This document shows, one piece after another, positions 16,209 to 24,855 of a stretch of 64,000 nucleotides of DNA. The stretch spans positions 1 through 64,000 of the forward strand of contig CAJUJF010000008.1 in NCBI GenBank assembly GCA_910586825.1, written 5' to 3'. The position numbers and the translations under genes were made by a program. Source of the DNA: an uncultured Christensenellaceae bacterium. Lineage in GTDB: Bacteria > Bacillota > Clostridia > Christensenellales > Borkfalkiaceae. Under the pieces are notes generated by a model. The model ran no database searches and was not told the DNA's origin. It saw nothing but the letters and a program-made list of their open reading frames with translations. Numbering within the stretch: the stretch's first letter is position 1; each line of letters opens with the position of its first letter.

Positions 16209-17849
16209 ATGGATTATCAAAAACTTGCCGAAAGATTGCTTCCGGGGGAATACCCGCAGTTAGAGAGCTTTGAAGCGAAGTACCCGCCGCGCGCTTTGGC
16301 GAAGGGTGCGGAAGTTACCCGTCTCGCGCCGTCGCCCACGGGATTCATTCATCTGGGTAATCTGTTCGTCGCGCTTGCCAACGAACGGATCGCGCATCAG
16401 AGCGGCGGGGTTTTATATCTCAGAATAGAAGATACCGATTTAAAACGCAAAGTGGACGGCGCGGTAGAGGCGGTTAAAAACGCGCTTCGCTATTTCGATA
16501 TCAAGTTCGACGAAGGCGCAGAGATCGGCGGAAACGACACGTACGCGCCTTGGTATCAGCGCGAACGCGCTGAGATATACCGCGCGTTTGTAAAGGATCT
16601 GATCGCGCGCGGAAGAGCGTATCCCTGTTTCTGTACGGAAGACGATCTGAGCGCACTGCGCGAGCGTCAAACGTCGCAGAAGAAGATCACGGGTTATTAC
16701 GGGGAGTATGCGAAATGCCGCAATCTTTCCGAAGAAGAGATTTACGCAAAACTCGACGCGGGCGAGCCGTTCGTCATCCGTCTCAAATCGCTCGGCGATC
16801 CGGAGAACAAACTCAAATTTCACGATTCGATCAAAGGGGAGATCACCGTTACCGAAAACGATCAGGACGTCGTAATCCTGAAAAGCGACGGGATCCCGAC
16901 CTACCATTTCGCCCATGCAATCGACGATCATTTCATGCGCACAACGCTCGTGATTCGCGGCGAGGAATGGCTTGCGTCTTTGCCGATCCATATCGAACTG
17001 TTTGAAGCGCTCGGTTTCGCCCGTCCGCGTTACGGACATAACTGTTCGCTCATGAAACAGGACGGTGAAACGCGGCGGAAGCTGTCAAAGCGAAAAGACC
17101 CTGAACTCTCTTTGGAATTTTACCGTCAGGAAGGTTATTACGCGAGAGCGGTAAAAATTTATATGCTTACGCTTCTCAATTCGAATTTCGAAGAATGGTA
17201 TCTGAAAAATCCCGACGCGCCGCTCGAAGATTTTCAATTCTCGGTTTCGAAGATGGGAAAAAGCGGCGCGCTGTTCGATTTGGATAAACTCAACGACATT
17301 TCGAAAAACGAGCTTGCCAAGCTGTCGGCAGAAGAGATGCTGTCGTTTATGGAAACTTGGGCGGGCGAATTCGGCAGTGAGGCGCAAAAGGAATATTTCC
17401 GCGACCGAAACTATCTGACGGCGGTTCTCGAACTCTGCATGGGAACGGCGGGGAAAAAGCGCAGAAAGGATTTTACGACCGCAAAACAGGCAACGGAAAC
17501 CGTCGCGTATTTCTTTACGCGGGTGCCGCGCGGCGACGATTACCGCGTTGATTTTATCACGCGCAAGGAGATATTACGGCGCTTCCTCGAACGTTACGAT
17601 TTTCATGACGACGCGCAGGCGTGGTTCGCAAAAGTGAAGGAAACGGCGGGCGAATTGGGTTTTGCCTCCGAAATGAAGGAGTACAAACAGAATCCCGAAG
17701 CGTATCGGGGGAACGTCGCCGACGTTGCGGAAGTTTTGCGGATTGCGACGACGGGAAAGGCGAACACGCCGGATCTGTATACGATCCAGCAAATTCTCGG
17801 GGAAGAAGAGACGCGCGCGCGTCTTCGCGCGGCGGCGGAAAAGGAGTAA
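16209..17849 (+). CDS. gltX: Glutamyl-tRNA synthetase
   Basis: 546 residues from ATG 16209 with CAGGAG just upstream. Class I motifs: the HIGH-type loop SPTGFIHLGN near residue 47 and the KMSKS-type KLSKRKDP near residue 300. An N-terminal extension of ~40 residues and a longer C-terminal half make it larger than the usual ~470-490. It charges tRNA-Glu. If the organism lacks glutaminyl-tRNA synthetase it would also misacylate tRNA-Gln, which this window cannot show. It lies one nucleotide after panE and two before thyA. Confidence 0.95.
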   Translation: MDYQKLAERLLPGEYPQLESFEAKYPPRALAKGAEVTRLAPSPTGFIHLGNLFVALANERIAHQSGGVLYLRIEDTDLKRKVDGAVEAVKNALRYFDIKFDEGAEIGGNDTYAPWYQRERAEIYRAFVKDLIARGRAYPCFCTEDDLSALRERQTSQKKITGYYGEYAKCRNLSEEEIYAKLDAGEPFVIRLKSLGDPENKLKFHDSIKGEITVTENDQDVVILKSDGIPTYHFAHAIDDHFMRTTLVIRGEEWLASLPIHIELFEALGFARPRYGHNCSLMKQDGETRRKLSKRKDPELSLEFYRQEGYYARAVKIYMLTLLNSNFEEWYLKNPDAPLEDFQFSVSKMGKSGALFDLDKLNDISKNELAKLSAEEMLSFMETWAGEFGSEAQKEYFRDRNYLTAVLELCMGTAGKKRRKDFTTAKQATETVAYFFTRVPRGDDYRVDFITRKEILRRFLERYDFHDDAQAWFAKVKETAGELGFASEMKEYKQNPEAYRGNVADVAEVLRIATTGKANTPDLYTIQQILGEEETRARLRAAAEKE

Positions 17850-17851
17850 TT

Positions 17852-18682
17852 ATGAGCAGAGCGGACGAAATATTTATCGCGAACTGTAAGGACATCATGC
17901 AAAACGGGGTTTGGGATACCGATCTGCCCGTTCGCCCCCGTTGGGAGGACGGTTCGCCCGCGCATACGGTGAAAAAGTTCGGGATCGTGAACAGATATAA
18001 TTTGCAGGAAGAATTTCCTGCGCAGACGATCCGCCGTCTGGCGTTCAAATCCTGTGTGGACGAGCTGCTCTGGATCTGGCAGAAAAAGAGCAACAACGTT
18101 CGTGACTTGAAGTCTCATATCTGGGACAGTTGGGCGGACGAAACTGGTTCGATCGGCAAGGCGTACGGTTATCAGCTCGGCAAAAAGGCGATTTATCGCG
18201 AGGGGGAGTTCGATCAGGTTGACCGCGTGCTTTATGATCTGAAACACAATCCCGCATCGCGCAGGATCATGACCAACCTTTACAATTTCGAAGATCTGCA
18301 CGAGATGCATTTGTATCCCTGTGCGTATTCGATGACTTTCAACGTCTCCGGAGACGTCTTGAACGGGATCTTGAACCAACGCTCCAACGACATGCTCACG
18401 GCGAACAACTGGAACGTCGCGCAATATGCGGTGCTGCTTACCATGTTCGCGCAGGTGAGCGGTTTGAAAGCGGGCGAACTGATCCACGTGATTGCGGACG
18501 CGCATTTGTACGACCGTCATATCCCGATCGTGCAGGAGGTCATTGCCAACAAGCCGAAAAAGGCGCCGAAACTGATCATAGATCCTTCAGTAACTGATTT
18601 TTACGATTTTACGGTGGACAGTTTCCGGCTCGAAAATTACGAATTTACGCCGCTCGAAACAAAAATTCCCGTTGCGGTTTAA
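17852..18682 (+). CDS. thyA: Thymidylate synthase
   Basis: 276 residues. AAGGAG precedes ATG 17852. The catalytic Cys lies in HLYPCAYSMTF; the residue after it is Ala where E. coli-type enzymes have His. The dUMP-binding region reads NQRSNDML, with the Asn in NNWNVAQYA and the pocket DAHLYDRH. It methylates dUMP using methylene-tetrahydrofolate and yields dihydrofolate, which the adjacent folA product recycles. The insert KKSNNVRDLKSHIWDSWAD is characteristic of thymidylate synthase. Confidence 0.95.
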   Translation: MSRADEIFIANCKDIMQNGVWDTDLPVRPRWEDGSPAHTVKKFGIVNRYNLQEEFPAQTIRRLAFKSCVDELLWIWQKKSNNVRDLKSHIWDSWADETGSIGKAYGYQLGKKAIYREGEFDQVDRVLYDLKHNPASRRIMTNLYNFEDLHEMHLYPCAYSMTFNVSGDVLNGILNQRSNDMLTANNWNVAQYAVLLTMFAQVSGLKAGELIHVIADAHLYDRHIPIVQEVIANKPKKAPKLIIDPSVTDFYDFTVDSFRLENYEFTPLETKIPVAV

Positions 18683-18694
18683 AAAGGAGATAGC

Positions 18695-19183
18695 ATGAAA
18701 GCGATTTTACACGTCGATAACCGTTGGGGGATCGGAAAGGGGAACGACCTGATGTTCTCCATTCCGCGCGATATGAAGTTTTTTCGGGAGACCACGGCGG
18801 GCAAAACGGTCGTGATGGGCTTGAACACGTTGCGCTCTTTCCCGAACGGAAAACCCTTGAAAAACAGAATCAATATCGTGCTTTCGCCGGAAGACGTCAA
18901 CGAAGACGTGATCACCGTGCACGGTCTTAACGAACTGTTCGAAGAATTAAAAAAATATTCTCCGGACGAAGTATTCGTCATCGGCGGCGCAAGCGTATAC
19001 CGCTTGCTCTTTCCCTATTGCAGCGAGGTTCTTGTGACGAAAGTCGATGCCGACGGGGGGGCGGACGTGTTCGTTCCCAACCTCGACGAAAACGAGGATT
19101 TCCGTCTTGTTTCGGAAAGCGATCCGGTGGAAGACAACGGATACAATTTGCGATTCTGCACTTACCGCAACGTGAAGTATTAA
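18695..19183 (+). CDS. folA: Dihydrofolate reductase
   Basis: 162 residues, normal size. It begins MKAILHVDNRWGIGKGNDLMF (Met20 loop), then IPRDMKFFRETTAGKTVVMGLNTLRSF with the NADPH-binding Gly-x-x-Thr, and VFVIGGASVYRLLFPYC. It reduces dihydrofolate made by ThyA, 12 nt upstream. An AAAGGAG ribosome binding site lies in that gap. The acidic proton donor typical of bacterial enzymes is represented by Asp in PRDMKFF. Confidence 0.93.
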   Translation: MKAILHVDNRWGIGKGNDLMFSIPRDMKFFRETTAGKTVVMGLNTLRSFPNGKPLKNRINIVLSPEDVNEDVITVHGLNELFEELKKYSPDEVFVIGGASVYRLLFPYCSEVLVTKVDADGGADVFVPNLDENEDFRLVSESDPVEDNGYNLRFCTYRNVKY

Positions 19184-19186
19184 GGC

Positions 19187-19948
19187 ATGAAGTTTCGGTT
19201 TCTGAGCGGAAACGCCGTCAAAACGATCGCGGCGGTCTCGATGCTGATAGATCACGCGGGAATGATGCTGTTTCCGCAACTGACGGCGTTGCGCGCGATC
19301 GGGCGGCTTGCAATGCCGCTTTTTTCCTATCAGATCGCGGAAGGCTGTTGTTTTACCCGAAACCGCTTCCGCTATTTTTTTACCGTTGCCCTGTTCGGGG
19401 TCTTGTTTTCGCTGGCGTTTTACTTTTTCAGCGGCATGATATACCTCTCGATCTTTTCTACCTTTTCTTTTTCGATCTTAACGATTTGCGCATTGCAGGA
19501 GACGCAATCCGCCTTTCTTACCAAAAACCGCAAAAAGGCGCTCGGGTTTGCGCTTTTGACGGCAGGGGCGGTCGCATGCGCCTATTTTGCTTGTTTGCCT
19601 AAGACGCTGTTCGGAAAAGAATATTTCGTCGATTACGGCTTTTATGGGTGTATGCTGCCTGTGTTCGCGGCGCTGTTTGATTTGCGCAGGGCGGGCGCGG
19701 CGGAGGATTTCAAGGCGCCGCTGATCCGTTTGACCGCTTTTGCGGCGGGACTTGCGCTCCTGTGCGTCTCTTCCGGAAATTCGATCGCGTGGTTTTCGTT
19801 TTTTGCATTGATACCGCTTTTGCTCTATAACGGCAAGCGTGGCAGATATTGTTTGAAGTATTTCTTTTATGTGTTTTATCCCGCCCATCTTATCATTCTG
19901 TATTTGATCCGTTATACGGCGGGTTTCGCGGGACTGTACGGATTTTGA
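19187..19948 (+). CDS. TraX-family membrane protein
   Basis: 253 residues with about seven to eight membrane helices. The N terminus (SGNAVKTIAAVSMLIDHAGMM) and RLAMPLFSYQIAEG with a following FTRNRFRYF motif are diagnostic of the TraX family, named after the F-plasmid pilin acetylase; chromosomal Firmicutes members are presumed O- or N-acyltransferases of unknown substrate. The conserved His in IDHAG is a candidate catalytic residue. It is the last gene of the aroK-to-traX run, 3 nt after folA. Confidence 0.82.
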   Translation: MKFRFLSGNAVKTIAAVSMLIDHAGMMLFPQLTALRAIGRLAMPLFSYQIAEGCCFTRNRFRYFFTVALFGVLFSLAFYFFSGMIYLSIFSTFSFSILTICALQETQSAFLTKNRKKALGFALLTAGAVACAYFACLPKTLFGKEYFVDYGFYGCMLPVFAALFDLRRAGAAEDFKAPLIRLTAFAAGLALLCVSSGNSIAWFSFFALIPLLLYNGKRGRYCLKYFFYVFYPAHLIILYLIRYTAGFAGLYGF

Positions 19949-19980
19949 AGCGAAATTTTACTCCGCATAGCCTTTTTTTG

Positions 19981-20009
19981 TTGTAAAATTTCCCCAAAAG
20001 TATTAGAAT
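19981..20009 (+). promoter_or_regulatory. Sigma-A promoter of typA
   Basis: TTGTAA (19981-19986), 17 bp, TAGAAT (20004-20009); predicted +1 is about 20016, with GAGG at 20030-20033 before the start codon. Confidence 0.65.
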
Positions 20010-20038
20010 AAACGTTGATACGTTACAATGAGGTTTAT

Positions 20039-21865
20039 ATGATTAGAAATGATTTAAGGAATATCGCAATTATCGCGCACGTAGACCACGGCAAGACGAC
20101 GCTGGTGGATCAGATGTTAAAACAGGGCGGAACCTTTCGCGACAATCAGGTCGTTGCCGACCGCGTGATGGACAGCGGCGCTTTGGAGCGCGAACGCGGG
20201 ATCACGATCCTTGCAAAGAACACTTCGGTGCATTACAACGGTGTCAAAATCAATATCGTCGATACGCCCGGACATGCGGACTTTTCCGGCGAGGTCGAGC
20301 GCTCTTTAAAAATGGTTTCGGGGGTGTTGATCCTCGTGGACGCGGCGGAAGGACCTATGCCGCAAACCCGTTTCGTTATGCAGAAGGCGTTGGAGTTAGG
20401 ACTCAAACTGATCATCGTCGTGAATAAAGTGGACCGCCCCGATGCGCGGATTCCGGAAGTGATCGACGAAGTTTTGGAACTGCTCATGGATCTTGACGCA
20501 ACCGACGATCAGTTGGAAAGTCCGTTCGTCTTCTGTTCCGGCAGAGCGGGTACCGCTTCTCTCGATCAGAATGTCGCGGGAAGCGATCTTACGCCGCTGT
20601 TCGATACCGTACTGTCGCATTTTCCGCCGCTCGAACTTGACGAGACGGGCGCTTTGCAGATACTCGTCTCCTCGATCGATTATAACGAGTACGTCGGCAG
20701 AATCGGGATCGGCAGAATCGAGCGCGGCGTTGCGAAGCCCAATTCCGAAGTGATCGCCTGCAACTATAACCACGGCGACACGCGCGTACGCGGAAAGCTT
20801 GTGAATTTGTATGAGATCGAAGGGCTCGAAAGGGTGCCTTGCGAACAGGCGATCGCGGGCGATATCGTTTGTTTTTCGGGATTGGAAAAAATCAATATCG
20901 GCGACACGGTCTGCGCGGCAGACTGCGTGGAACCGGTTGCGTTCGTAAAAATCACGGAACCGACCGTTGAAATGATATTTTCGGTAAACGATTCTCCGTT
21001 TGCGGGAAAAGAGGGGAAATTCGTGACGACGCGGCATTTGCGGGACAGGCTCTACCGCGAACTCCTGCGCGACGTGTCTCTGCGCGTGGAAGATACGGAT
21101 TCCGCCGACGCCTTCCGCGTGAGCGGCAGAGGGGAGATGCACCTTTCCATTTTGATCGAGACGATGCGGCGGGAGGGCTACGAGTTTCAGGTGAGTTCGC
21201 CCAAAGTGCTCTATAAAGAAATCGACGGCACGGTGTACGAGCCGGTAGAACGGTTGATCGCCGACGTTCCGGGGGACCTCACGGGACCTGTTTTCCAGAG
21301 CATGGGGCAGCGTAAGGGAGAGTTGTTGCACATGACGGCAATGGGTTCGCGCATGCGGCTCGAATTTTTGGTGCCCGCGCGCGGACTGTTCGGCTATAAG
21401 AGTGAATTTTTAACGGATACGAAGGGCGAAGGCGTCATGAATTCCGTATTTTTCGAATATCAGCCCTATAAAGGCGAGATTCAGCGGCGGGAATCGGGTT
21501 CGCTCGTCGCTTTCGAAACGGGCGAAGCCGTCACGTACGGATTGTTCAATGCGCAGGCGCGCGGTATCCTGTTTATCGACGCGGGCACGCCGGTGTACGA
21601 AGGCATGGTCGTCGGCGTGTCTCCCAAGGAAGGGGATATCAACGTAAACATCTGCAAAACCAAACATCTTACGAATACGCGTTCCTCGTCGTCCGACGAT
21701 GCGCTGCGGCTGATCCCGCCGAAACGCATGAGTCTCGAAGAGGCGTTGGAATTTATCGGCGACGACGAACTGCTGGAAGTTACGCCGCAAAACGTGCGCG
21801 TGCGCAAACGGATTCTGGACGGGGAGCTTCGCGCCAAAGCCCGTGCAAAAGCGAAAATACAATAG
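20039..21865 (+). CDS. typA: Ribosome-associated GTPase TypA/BipA
   Basis: 608 residues from ATG 20039 (MIRNDLRNIAII). G1 AHVDHGKTT, a G2 region around RERGIT, G3 DTPGHADF and G4 NKVDRPDA identify the translational GTPase core. Domains II and V follow, then the BipA-specific C-terminal domain with TKHLTNTRSSSSDDALRL. TypA binds the 30S subunit and affects ribosome assembly and stress responses. It is monocistronic by its own promoter and terminator. Confidence 0.96.
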   Translation: MIRNDLRNIAIIAHVDHGKTTLVDQMLKQGGTFRDNQVVADRVMDSGALERERGITILAKNTSVHYNGVKINIVDTPGHADFSGEVERSLKMVSGVLILVDAAEGPMPQTRFVMQKALELGLKLIIVVNKVDRPDARIPEVIDEVLELLMDLDATDDQLESPFVFCSGRAGTASLDQNVAGSDLTPLFDTVLSHFPPLELDETGALQILVSSIDYNEYVGRIGIGRIERGVAKPNSEVIACNYNHGDTRVRGKLVNLYEIEGLERVPCEQAIAGDIVCFSGLEKINIGDTVCAADCVEPVAFVKITEPTVEMIFSVNDSPFAGKEGKFVTTRHLRDRLYRELLRDVSLRVEDTDSADAFRVSGRGEMHLSILIETMRREGYEFQVSSPKVLYKEIDGTVYEPVERLIADVPGDLTGPVFQSMGQRKGELLHMTAMGSRMRLEFLVPARGLFGYKSEFLTDTKGEGVMNSVFFEYQPYKGEIQRRESGSLVAFETGEAVTYGLFNAQARGILFIDAGTPVYEGMVVGVSPKEGDINVNICKTKHLTNTRSSSSDDALRLIPPKRMSLEEALEFIGDDELLEVTPQNVRVRKRILDGELRAKARAKAKIQ

Positions 21866-21868
21866 TAT

Positions 21869-21881
21869 TATGTCAGTCATA
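21869..21881. promoter_or_regulatory. One-mismatch copy of the TATGTCAGACATA palindrome
   Basis: TATGTCAGTCATA, one base from the exact palindrome at 28144 and 33432. It lies between the typA stop codon and its terminator, ~115 bp before the yabP promoter, so its regulatory value here is doubtful. Confidence 0.35.
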
Positions 21882-21882
21882 A

Positions 21883-21927
21883 TATATAAAGCCCTCGTAA
21901 AAACGAGGGCTTTATATATAATTTTTG
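21883..21927 (+). terminator. Terminator after typA
   Basis: 16-bp perfect stem TATATAAAGCCCTCGT (21883-21898) / ACGAGGGCTTTATATA (21903-21918) with an AAAA loop, followed by TAATTTTT. Confidence 0.92.
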
Positions 21928-21973
21928 TCGATTTTTTCGGTTGATATCCAAAAAACAACTTTTATGGATCGGG

Positions 21974-22003
21974 TTATATTCCGCCGATCCGGCCGCATAT
22001 AAA
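21974..22003 (+). promoter_or_regulatory. Possible sporulation sigma-E promoter of yabPQ
   Basis: TTATATT (21974-21980), 15 bp, CATATAAA (21996-22003). This resembles the sigma-E pattern (KMATATT, 13-15 bp, CATACAMT). The ATG of yabP is 7 nt further on, so this message too could be nearly leaderless. Sigma-E control is what is known for yabP-yabQ in Bacillus. Confidence 0.5.
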
Positions 22004-22009
22004 TAGGAT

Positions 22010-22270
22010 ATGCAAAACGAAACGGCACAGAGCGTTCTCACGATCGAACAGCAGAAAAAAATCACGATGACGGGCGTTGAAAGCGTAGACGCGTTTTCCG
22101 ACACCTCGATTTCGCTTACGGTAAACGGGAAGAAAGTATCGGTTACGGGCAGCGGATTGAAAGTTTTGGCGTTCAGTAAAGGGAGCGGAAATTTCTCCGC
22201 AAGCGGAGAGGTGTCTGCGGTAAAATTCGGCGGAGCGAAAGGGAAGGCTCTCCAAAAACTGTTCAAATGA
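22010..22270 (+). CDS. yabP: Sporulation protein YabP
   Basis: 86 residues, normal size. The family pattern is clear: KKITMTGVESVDAFSDTSI, then VTGSGLKVLAFSKGSGNFSASGEV and a final VKFGG. YabP belongs to the YabP/YqfC family, made in the mother cell and needed for spore coat or engulfment steps in Bacillus. It is followed at once by yabQ (ATGA overlap). There is no clear ribosome binding site. Its presence suggests the organism, or a recent ancestor, forms endospores. Confidence 0.9.
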   Translation: MQNETAQSVLTIEQQKKITMTGVESVDAFSDTSISLTVNGKKVSVTGSGLKVLAFSKGSGNFSASGEVSAVKFGGAKGKALQKLFK

Positions 22271-22638
22271 CGGAATACAGTCAGTTTTTCAATTTTATAA
22301 TTTGCGTGACCTGCGGGATCGTCGGCGGCTTTGTTTACGATTTTTTGTACTGCGTCCGTTATCCTTTTCGGCAGAAGTGGGTCAGAATCGTTACGGACGT
22401 CGTGTTCTGGATTTTTTTCGCGGGCATATATTTGTTTGTGACCGTACTGATCGGAATGCCCGATCTGCGCTTTTTTGCGTTTATCGGCTGTATTCTCGGT
22501 CTTTTCCTGTATCTGAAAAGTTTCCATAAAATTGTTGCCTTTTTGGCGAAAAAGGTGTATAATAGACTAAACAGATCACGAAAAGGAAGAAATTCATGTA
22601 CGAAACAGACCATACGAACGGCGGAGAGGAGAAGTTAA
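22267..22638 (+). CDS. yabQ: Sporulation protein YabQ
   Basis: 123 residues with about three membrane helices (FNFIICVTCGIVGGFVYDFLY; VVFWIFFAGIYLFVTVLI; FFAFIGCILGLFLYL). The short acidic/aromatic loop after helix 1 and the LKSFHKIVAFLAKKVYN stretch fit YabQ, a membrane protein needed for the spore cortex. It overlaps yabP by 4 nt. Its last 14 codons overlap the divIC-like gene in another frame, and that gene's promoter lies inside yabQ. Confidence 0.82.
   Translation: MTEYSQFFNFIICVTCGIVGGFVYDFLYCVRYPFRQKWVRIVTDVVFWIFFAGIYLFVTVLIGMPDLRFFAFIGCILGLFLYLKSFHKIVAFLAKKVYNRLNRSRKGRNSCTKQTIRTAERRS
22535..22563 (+). promoter_or_regulatory. Internal promoter for divIC-like gene
   Basis: TTGCCT (22535-22540), 17 bp, TATAAT (22558-22563), inside the 3' end of yabQ. 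It would let the division gene be expressed in vegetative cells independently of sporulation. Confidence 0.7.
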
Positions 22639-22877
22639 AGCGAATTACGGTCGCGATGACGGTTGCGGGCGTGCTTCTCATTCTGTTTTTGATCGTTGTC
22701 ATGATTATTACCTTTGTTCAAATGGGCGTTAAGAATGCGGAGCTTTCGCGTTGGGAAAAGGAATATCAACGTTACGAAGAGCTTCAAGAAAACGCGCAGG
22801 ATAAATACGAATTTTATAAAACGGAGCAGGGTTTACGCTATCTTGCGATTTCGCAGGGTTGGACGAATCCCCGTTGA
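22596..22877 (+). CDS. DivIC/FtsB-type septum formation initiator
   Basis: 93 residues: a short basic cytoplasmic start, one membrane helix (TVAMTVAGVLLILFLIVVMIITF) and an outside coiled coil (ELSRWEKEYQRYEELQENAQDKYEFYKTE), ending in a YLAISQGWTNP segment. This is the layout of DivIC/FtsB, which with FtsL and FtsQ/DivIB controls septal wall synthesis. AAGGAAG precedes the ATG. The yabP-yabQ-divIC order matches Bacillus. Confidence 0.85.
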   Translation: MYETDHTNGGEEKLKRITVAMTVAGVLLILFLIVVMIITFVQMGVKNAELSRWEKEYQRYEELQENAQDKYEFYKTEQGLRYLAISQGWTNPR

Positions 22878-22883
22878 TCGGAT

Positions 22884-23738
22884 ATGAAGAAGTTTGCCGT
22901 AATCGATATCGGTTCCAATTCCGTTCGCCTCATGCTGTGGGCGAACGGAAAAACTTTATATAAGAAGATTAAGACGACGCGTTTGGGCGCCGGGTTGGCA
23001 GACAAGCGGTTGTTGGGCGCGGATGCGATCGAACGTTCTGTTGCGGCGATCTGCGATTTTCAGGCGGAAGCGAAAGGTTATCCCGTTTATGCGTTTGCGA
23101 CCGCGGCGGTGCGTTCCGCGGAAAACAGAAGCGACTTTTGCGCGTGCGTTAAAAGCGTGTGCGGTCTTTCCGTCGACGTTGTGTCGGGCGAGGCCGAAGC
23201 GTTGCTCGGACTGAACGGCGCGCTTGGAAGACGGGACGGCGGAGTCGTCGACATCGGCGGTGCGAGTACGGAAGTTTGCGTCCGCGACGGCGGAAAGATC
23301 GTTTTTTCCGAAAGCATACCGCTCGGTGCGGTTCGCCTTTATGATTTATGCCGCGACGATCCCGTAAAACTCGAACATGCTACGGAAAGCGCTTTAAACA
23401 AGTTGCGCGGCTGTACGATCAACGGCGAGTTGTATGCGGTCGGCGGGACGGCGGCGACGCTCGCAGGCCTGAAATGCGCAATGCAGATTTATGATGGGCA
23501 GAAACTTCACCGCACGGTGCTTTCGGCGGACGAAACGGAGCGGACGGCGGAGAATCTTCTGCGCATGAAGCCGGAAGAACGGGCAAAACTTGCCGGAATG
23601 GAAAAGGGAAGGGAAGACATCATTGCAGGAGGCGCTTATCTTTTTTCCAAAGTTTTAAAAGTGCTTTCGGTTGACAAGGCATATTTTTCGGATGCCGATA
23701 ATCTGGAAGGATATTTGGTTTACAGGGGACTTATATGA
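22884..23738 (+). CDS. Ppx/GppA-family phosphatase
   Basis: 284 residues, ASKHA fold. AVIDIGSNSVRLMLW at the N terminus is the phosphate-1 loop, VVDIGGASTEVCV near residue 113 the phosphate-2 loop, and LYAVGGTAATLAGL the adenosine-type loop. Members cut inorganic polyphosphate and/or pppGpp. At under 300 residues this is the short form without a C-terminal HD domain. It lies 6 nt after divIC and overlaps the next gene by ATGA, so it joins division and stringent/phosphate functions in one transcript. Confidence 0.87.
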   Translation: MKKFAVIDIGSNSVRLMLWANGKTLYKKIKTTRLGAGLADKRLLGADAIERSVAAICDFQAEAKGYPVYAFATAAVRSAENRSDFCACVKSVCGLSVDVVSGEAEALLGLNGALGRRDGGVVDIGGASTEVCVRDGGKIVFSESIPLGAVRLYDLCRDDPVKLEHATESALNKLRGCTINGELYAVGGTAATLAGLKCAMQIYDGQKLHRTVLSADETERTAENLLRMKPEERAKLAGMEKGREDIIAGGAYLFSKVLKVLSVDKAYFSDADNLEGYLVYRGLI

Positions 23739-24766
23739 GCGGAAGAACCAAGCGAACGCTTTATGATATCGTTACGTTCATTTTGCTTTTGTGCGCGCTG
23801 GCGGGGACGTTTGCAATGGCGTTTTTTGCCGTGATCCGCGGCGGAAAGCTCGGCGAATATATCGCGCTCGCGGCGTTTTGCCTCGTTGCGCTGGCGTTTC
23901 CCGTTCAAGTTTGGATTCACGAACTCGGGCATCTGTTTTGCGGTTTGCTGTCGGGTTACCGCTTTGTGTCGCTTTCCGTAAACGGCATTGCGATCGGTAC
24001 GCGCGGCGTTTCCTTTCGGCTCGGAAAAGCGTACGTCGGACAGACGCAGATGCTTCCGAAAAACGGTAAGGTTTCTCGAAGCGGCTTTGCTTTTTTTACG
24101 ATCGGCGGCGCGTTGTTCGGTCTGATTTACGGCGGGGTGTTTATGACTTTGTATTTCCTGGTTCCGATAACGCCTGCGCTTTTGTTTTTTGAACTCTTTG
24201 CGCCGCTTGCGATTTACGAAGCGCTCGAAGCGGTGTATCCTTGCGAGCTTCCGGCGGGGCGTACGGACGGAAAAATGCTGGTTGAATTGAAGCGGAACTC
24301 GGCTTACGCAAAAGTGTTTTTATCGGTGATCGCGGCGCAGGGCATGCTTGCAGATCGCACGTATGCGGAAATCCCGCGGGAGTTGTTGTTCAAACTGCCC
24401 GTGATCAGGGCGGATGAAGTTGCCTATTTTGCGCTGGCACAGCTCCGTTGGCAATATCTGTTTTACAACGGCGACGAAGCCGGCGCGCGCGAACAGTTAC
24501 GGCGTTTATCGGGTGCTTGCGAAGATGCGGAAGTCCCGGAACAGGTTCGTTGCGATCTTCTCTACGCAGAGCGGGTTCTGGAAGGGGGAGATTGCGTTGA
24601 TCAAGACGCCTGCCGGGGGGATTCGCTTGCCGAACTCCGAACGCGTTATGCGCTGACGGGCGAAGGCAGGGCGGAAGCAGTGAACGCCGCCGAAAAAGAG
24701 AGGTATACAGGGATCCGCGCGGTCGAATTAAAGCTGATCGAGCGGGCGGACGCCTTAAAAAAATAA
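23735..24766 (+). CDS. M50-like membrane metalloprotease homologue
   Basis: 343 residues. Two N-terminal membrane helices are followed by HELGH (about residues 70-74), the zinc motif of site-2-type proteases, in VWIHELGHLFCGLLSGYRF. More hydrophobic helices lie at ~120-165. The C-terminal ~160 residues are soluble, charged and helical, possibly TPR-like (two-helix units around residues 215-270). I see no obvious third zinc ligand of the LDG type. Proteases with this core cut membrane-bound substrates, but the target is unknown. It is translationally coupled to ppx. Confidence 0.6.
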   Translation: MSGRTKRTLYDIVTFILLLCALAGTFAMAFFAVIRGGKLGEYIALAAFCLVALAFPVQVWIHELGHLFCGLLSGYRFVSLSVNGIAIGTRGVSFRLGKAYVGQTQMLPKNGKVSRSGFAFFTIGGALFGLIYGGVFMTLYFLVPITPALLFFELFAPLAIYEALEAVYPCELPAGRTDGKMLVELKRNSAYAKVFLSVIAAQGMLADRTYAEIPRELLFKLPVIRADEVAYFALAQLRWQYLFYNGDEAGAREQLRRLSGACEDAEVPEQVRCDLLYAERVLEGGDCVDQDACRGDSLAELRTRYALTGEGRAEAVNAAEKERYTGIRAVELKLIERADALKK

Positions 24767-24770
24767 AAGA

Positions 24771-24786
24771 TCTGCTAACAAGCAGA
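24771..24786 (-). terminator. Terminator of the small XRE regulator
   Basis: TCTGCT (24771-24776) / AGCAGA (24781-24786). On the minus strand the stem is followed by TCTTTTATTTTTTT, so it ends the xre transcript; the plus strand has no T-tract. Confidence 0.7.
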
Positions 24787-24855
24787 CCTAAGTTTGATTT
24801 TCGAATCTGAACGATCCTCGGAAAGCGAAGATTTTATCTTTGGCGAATTTATTGC

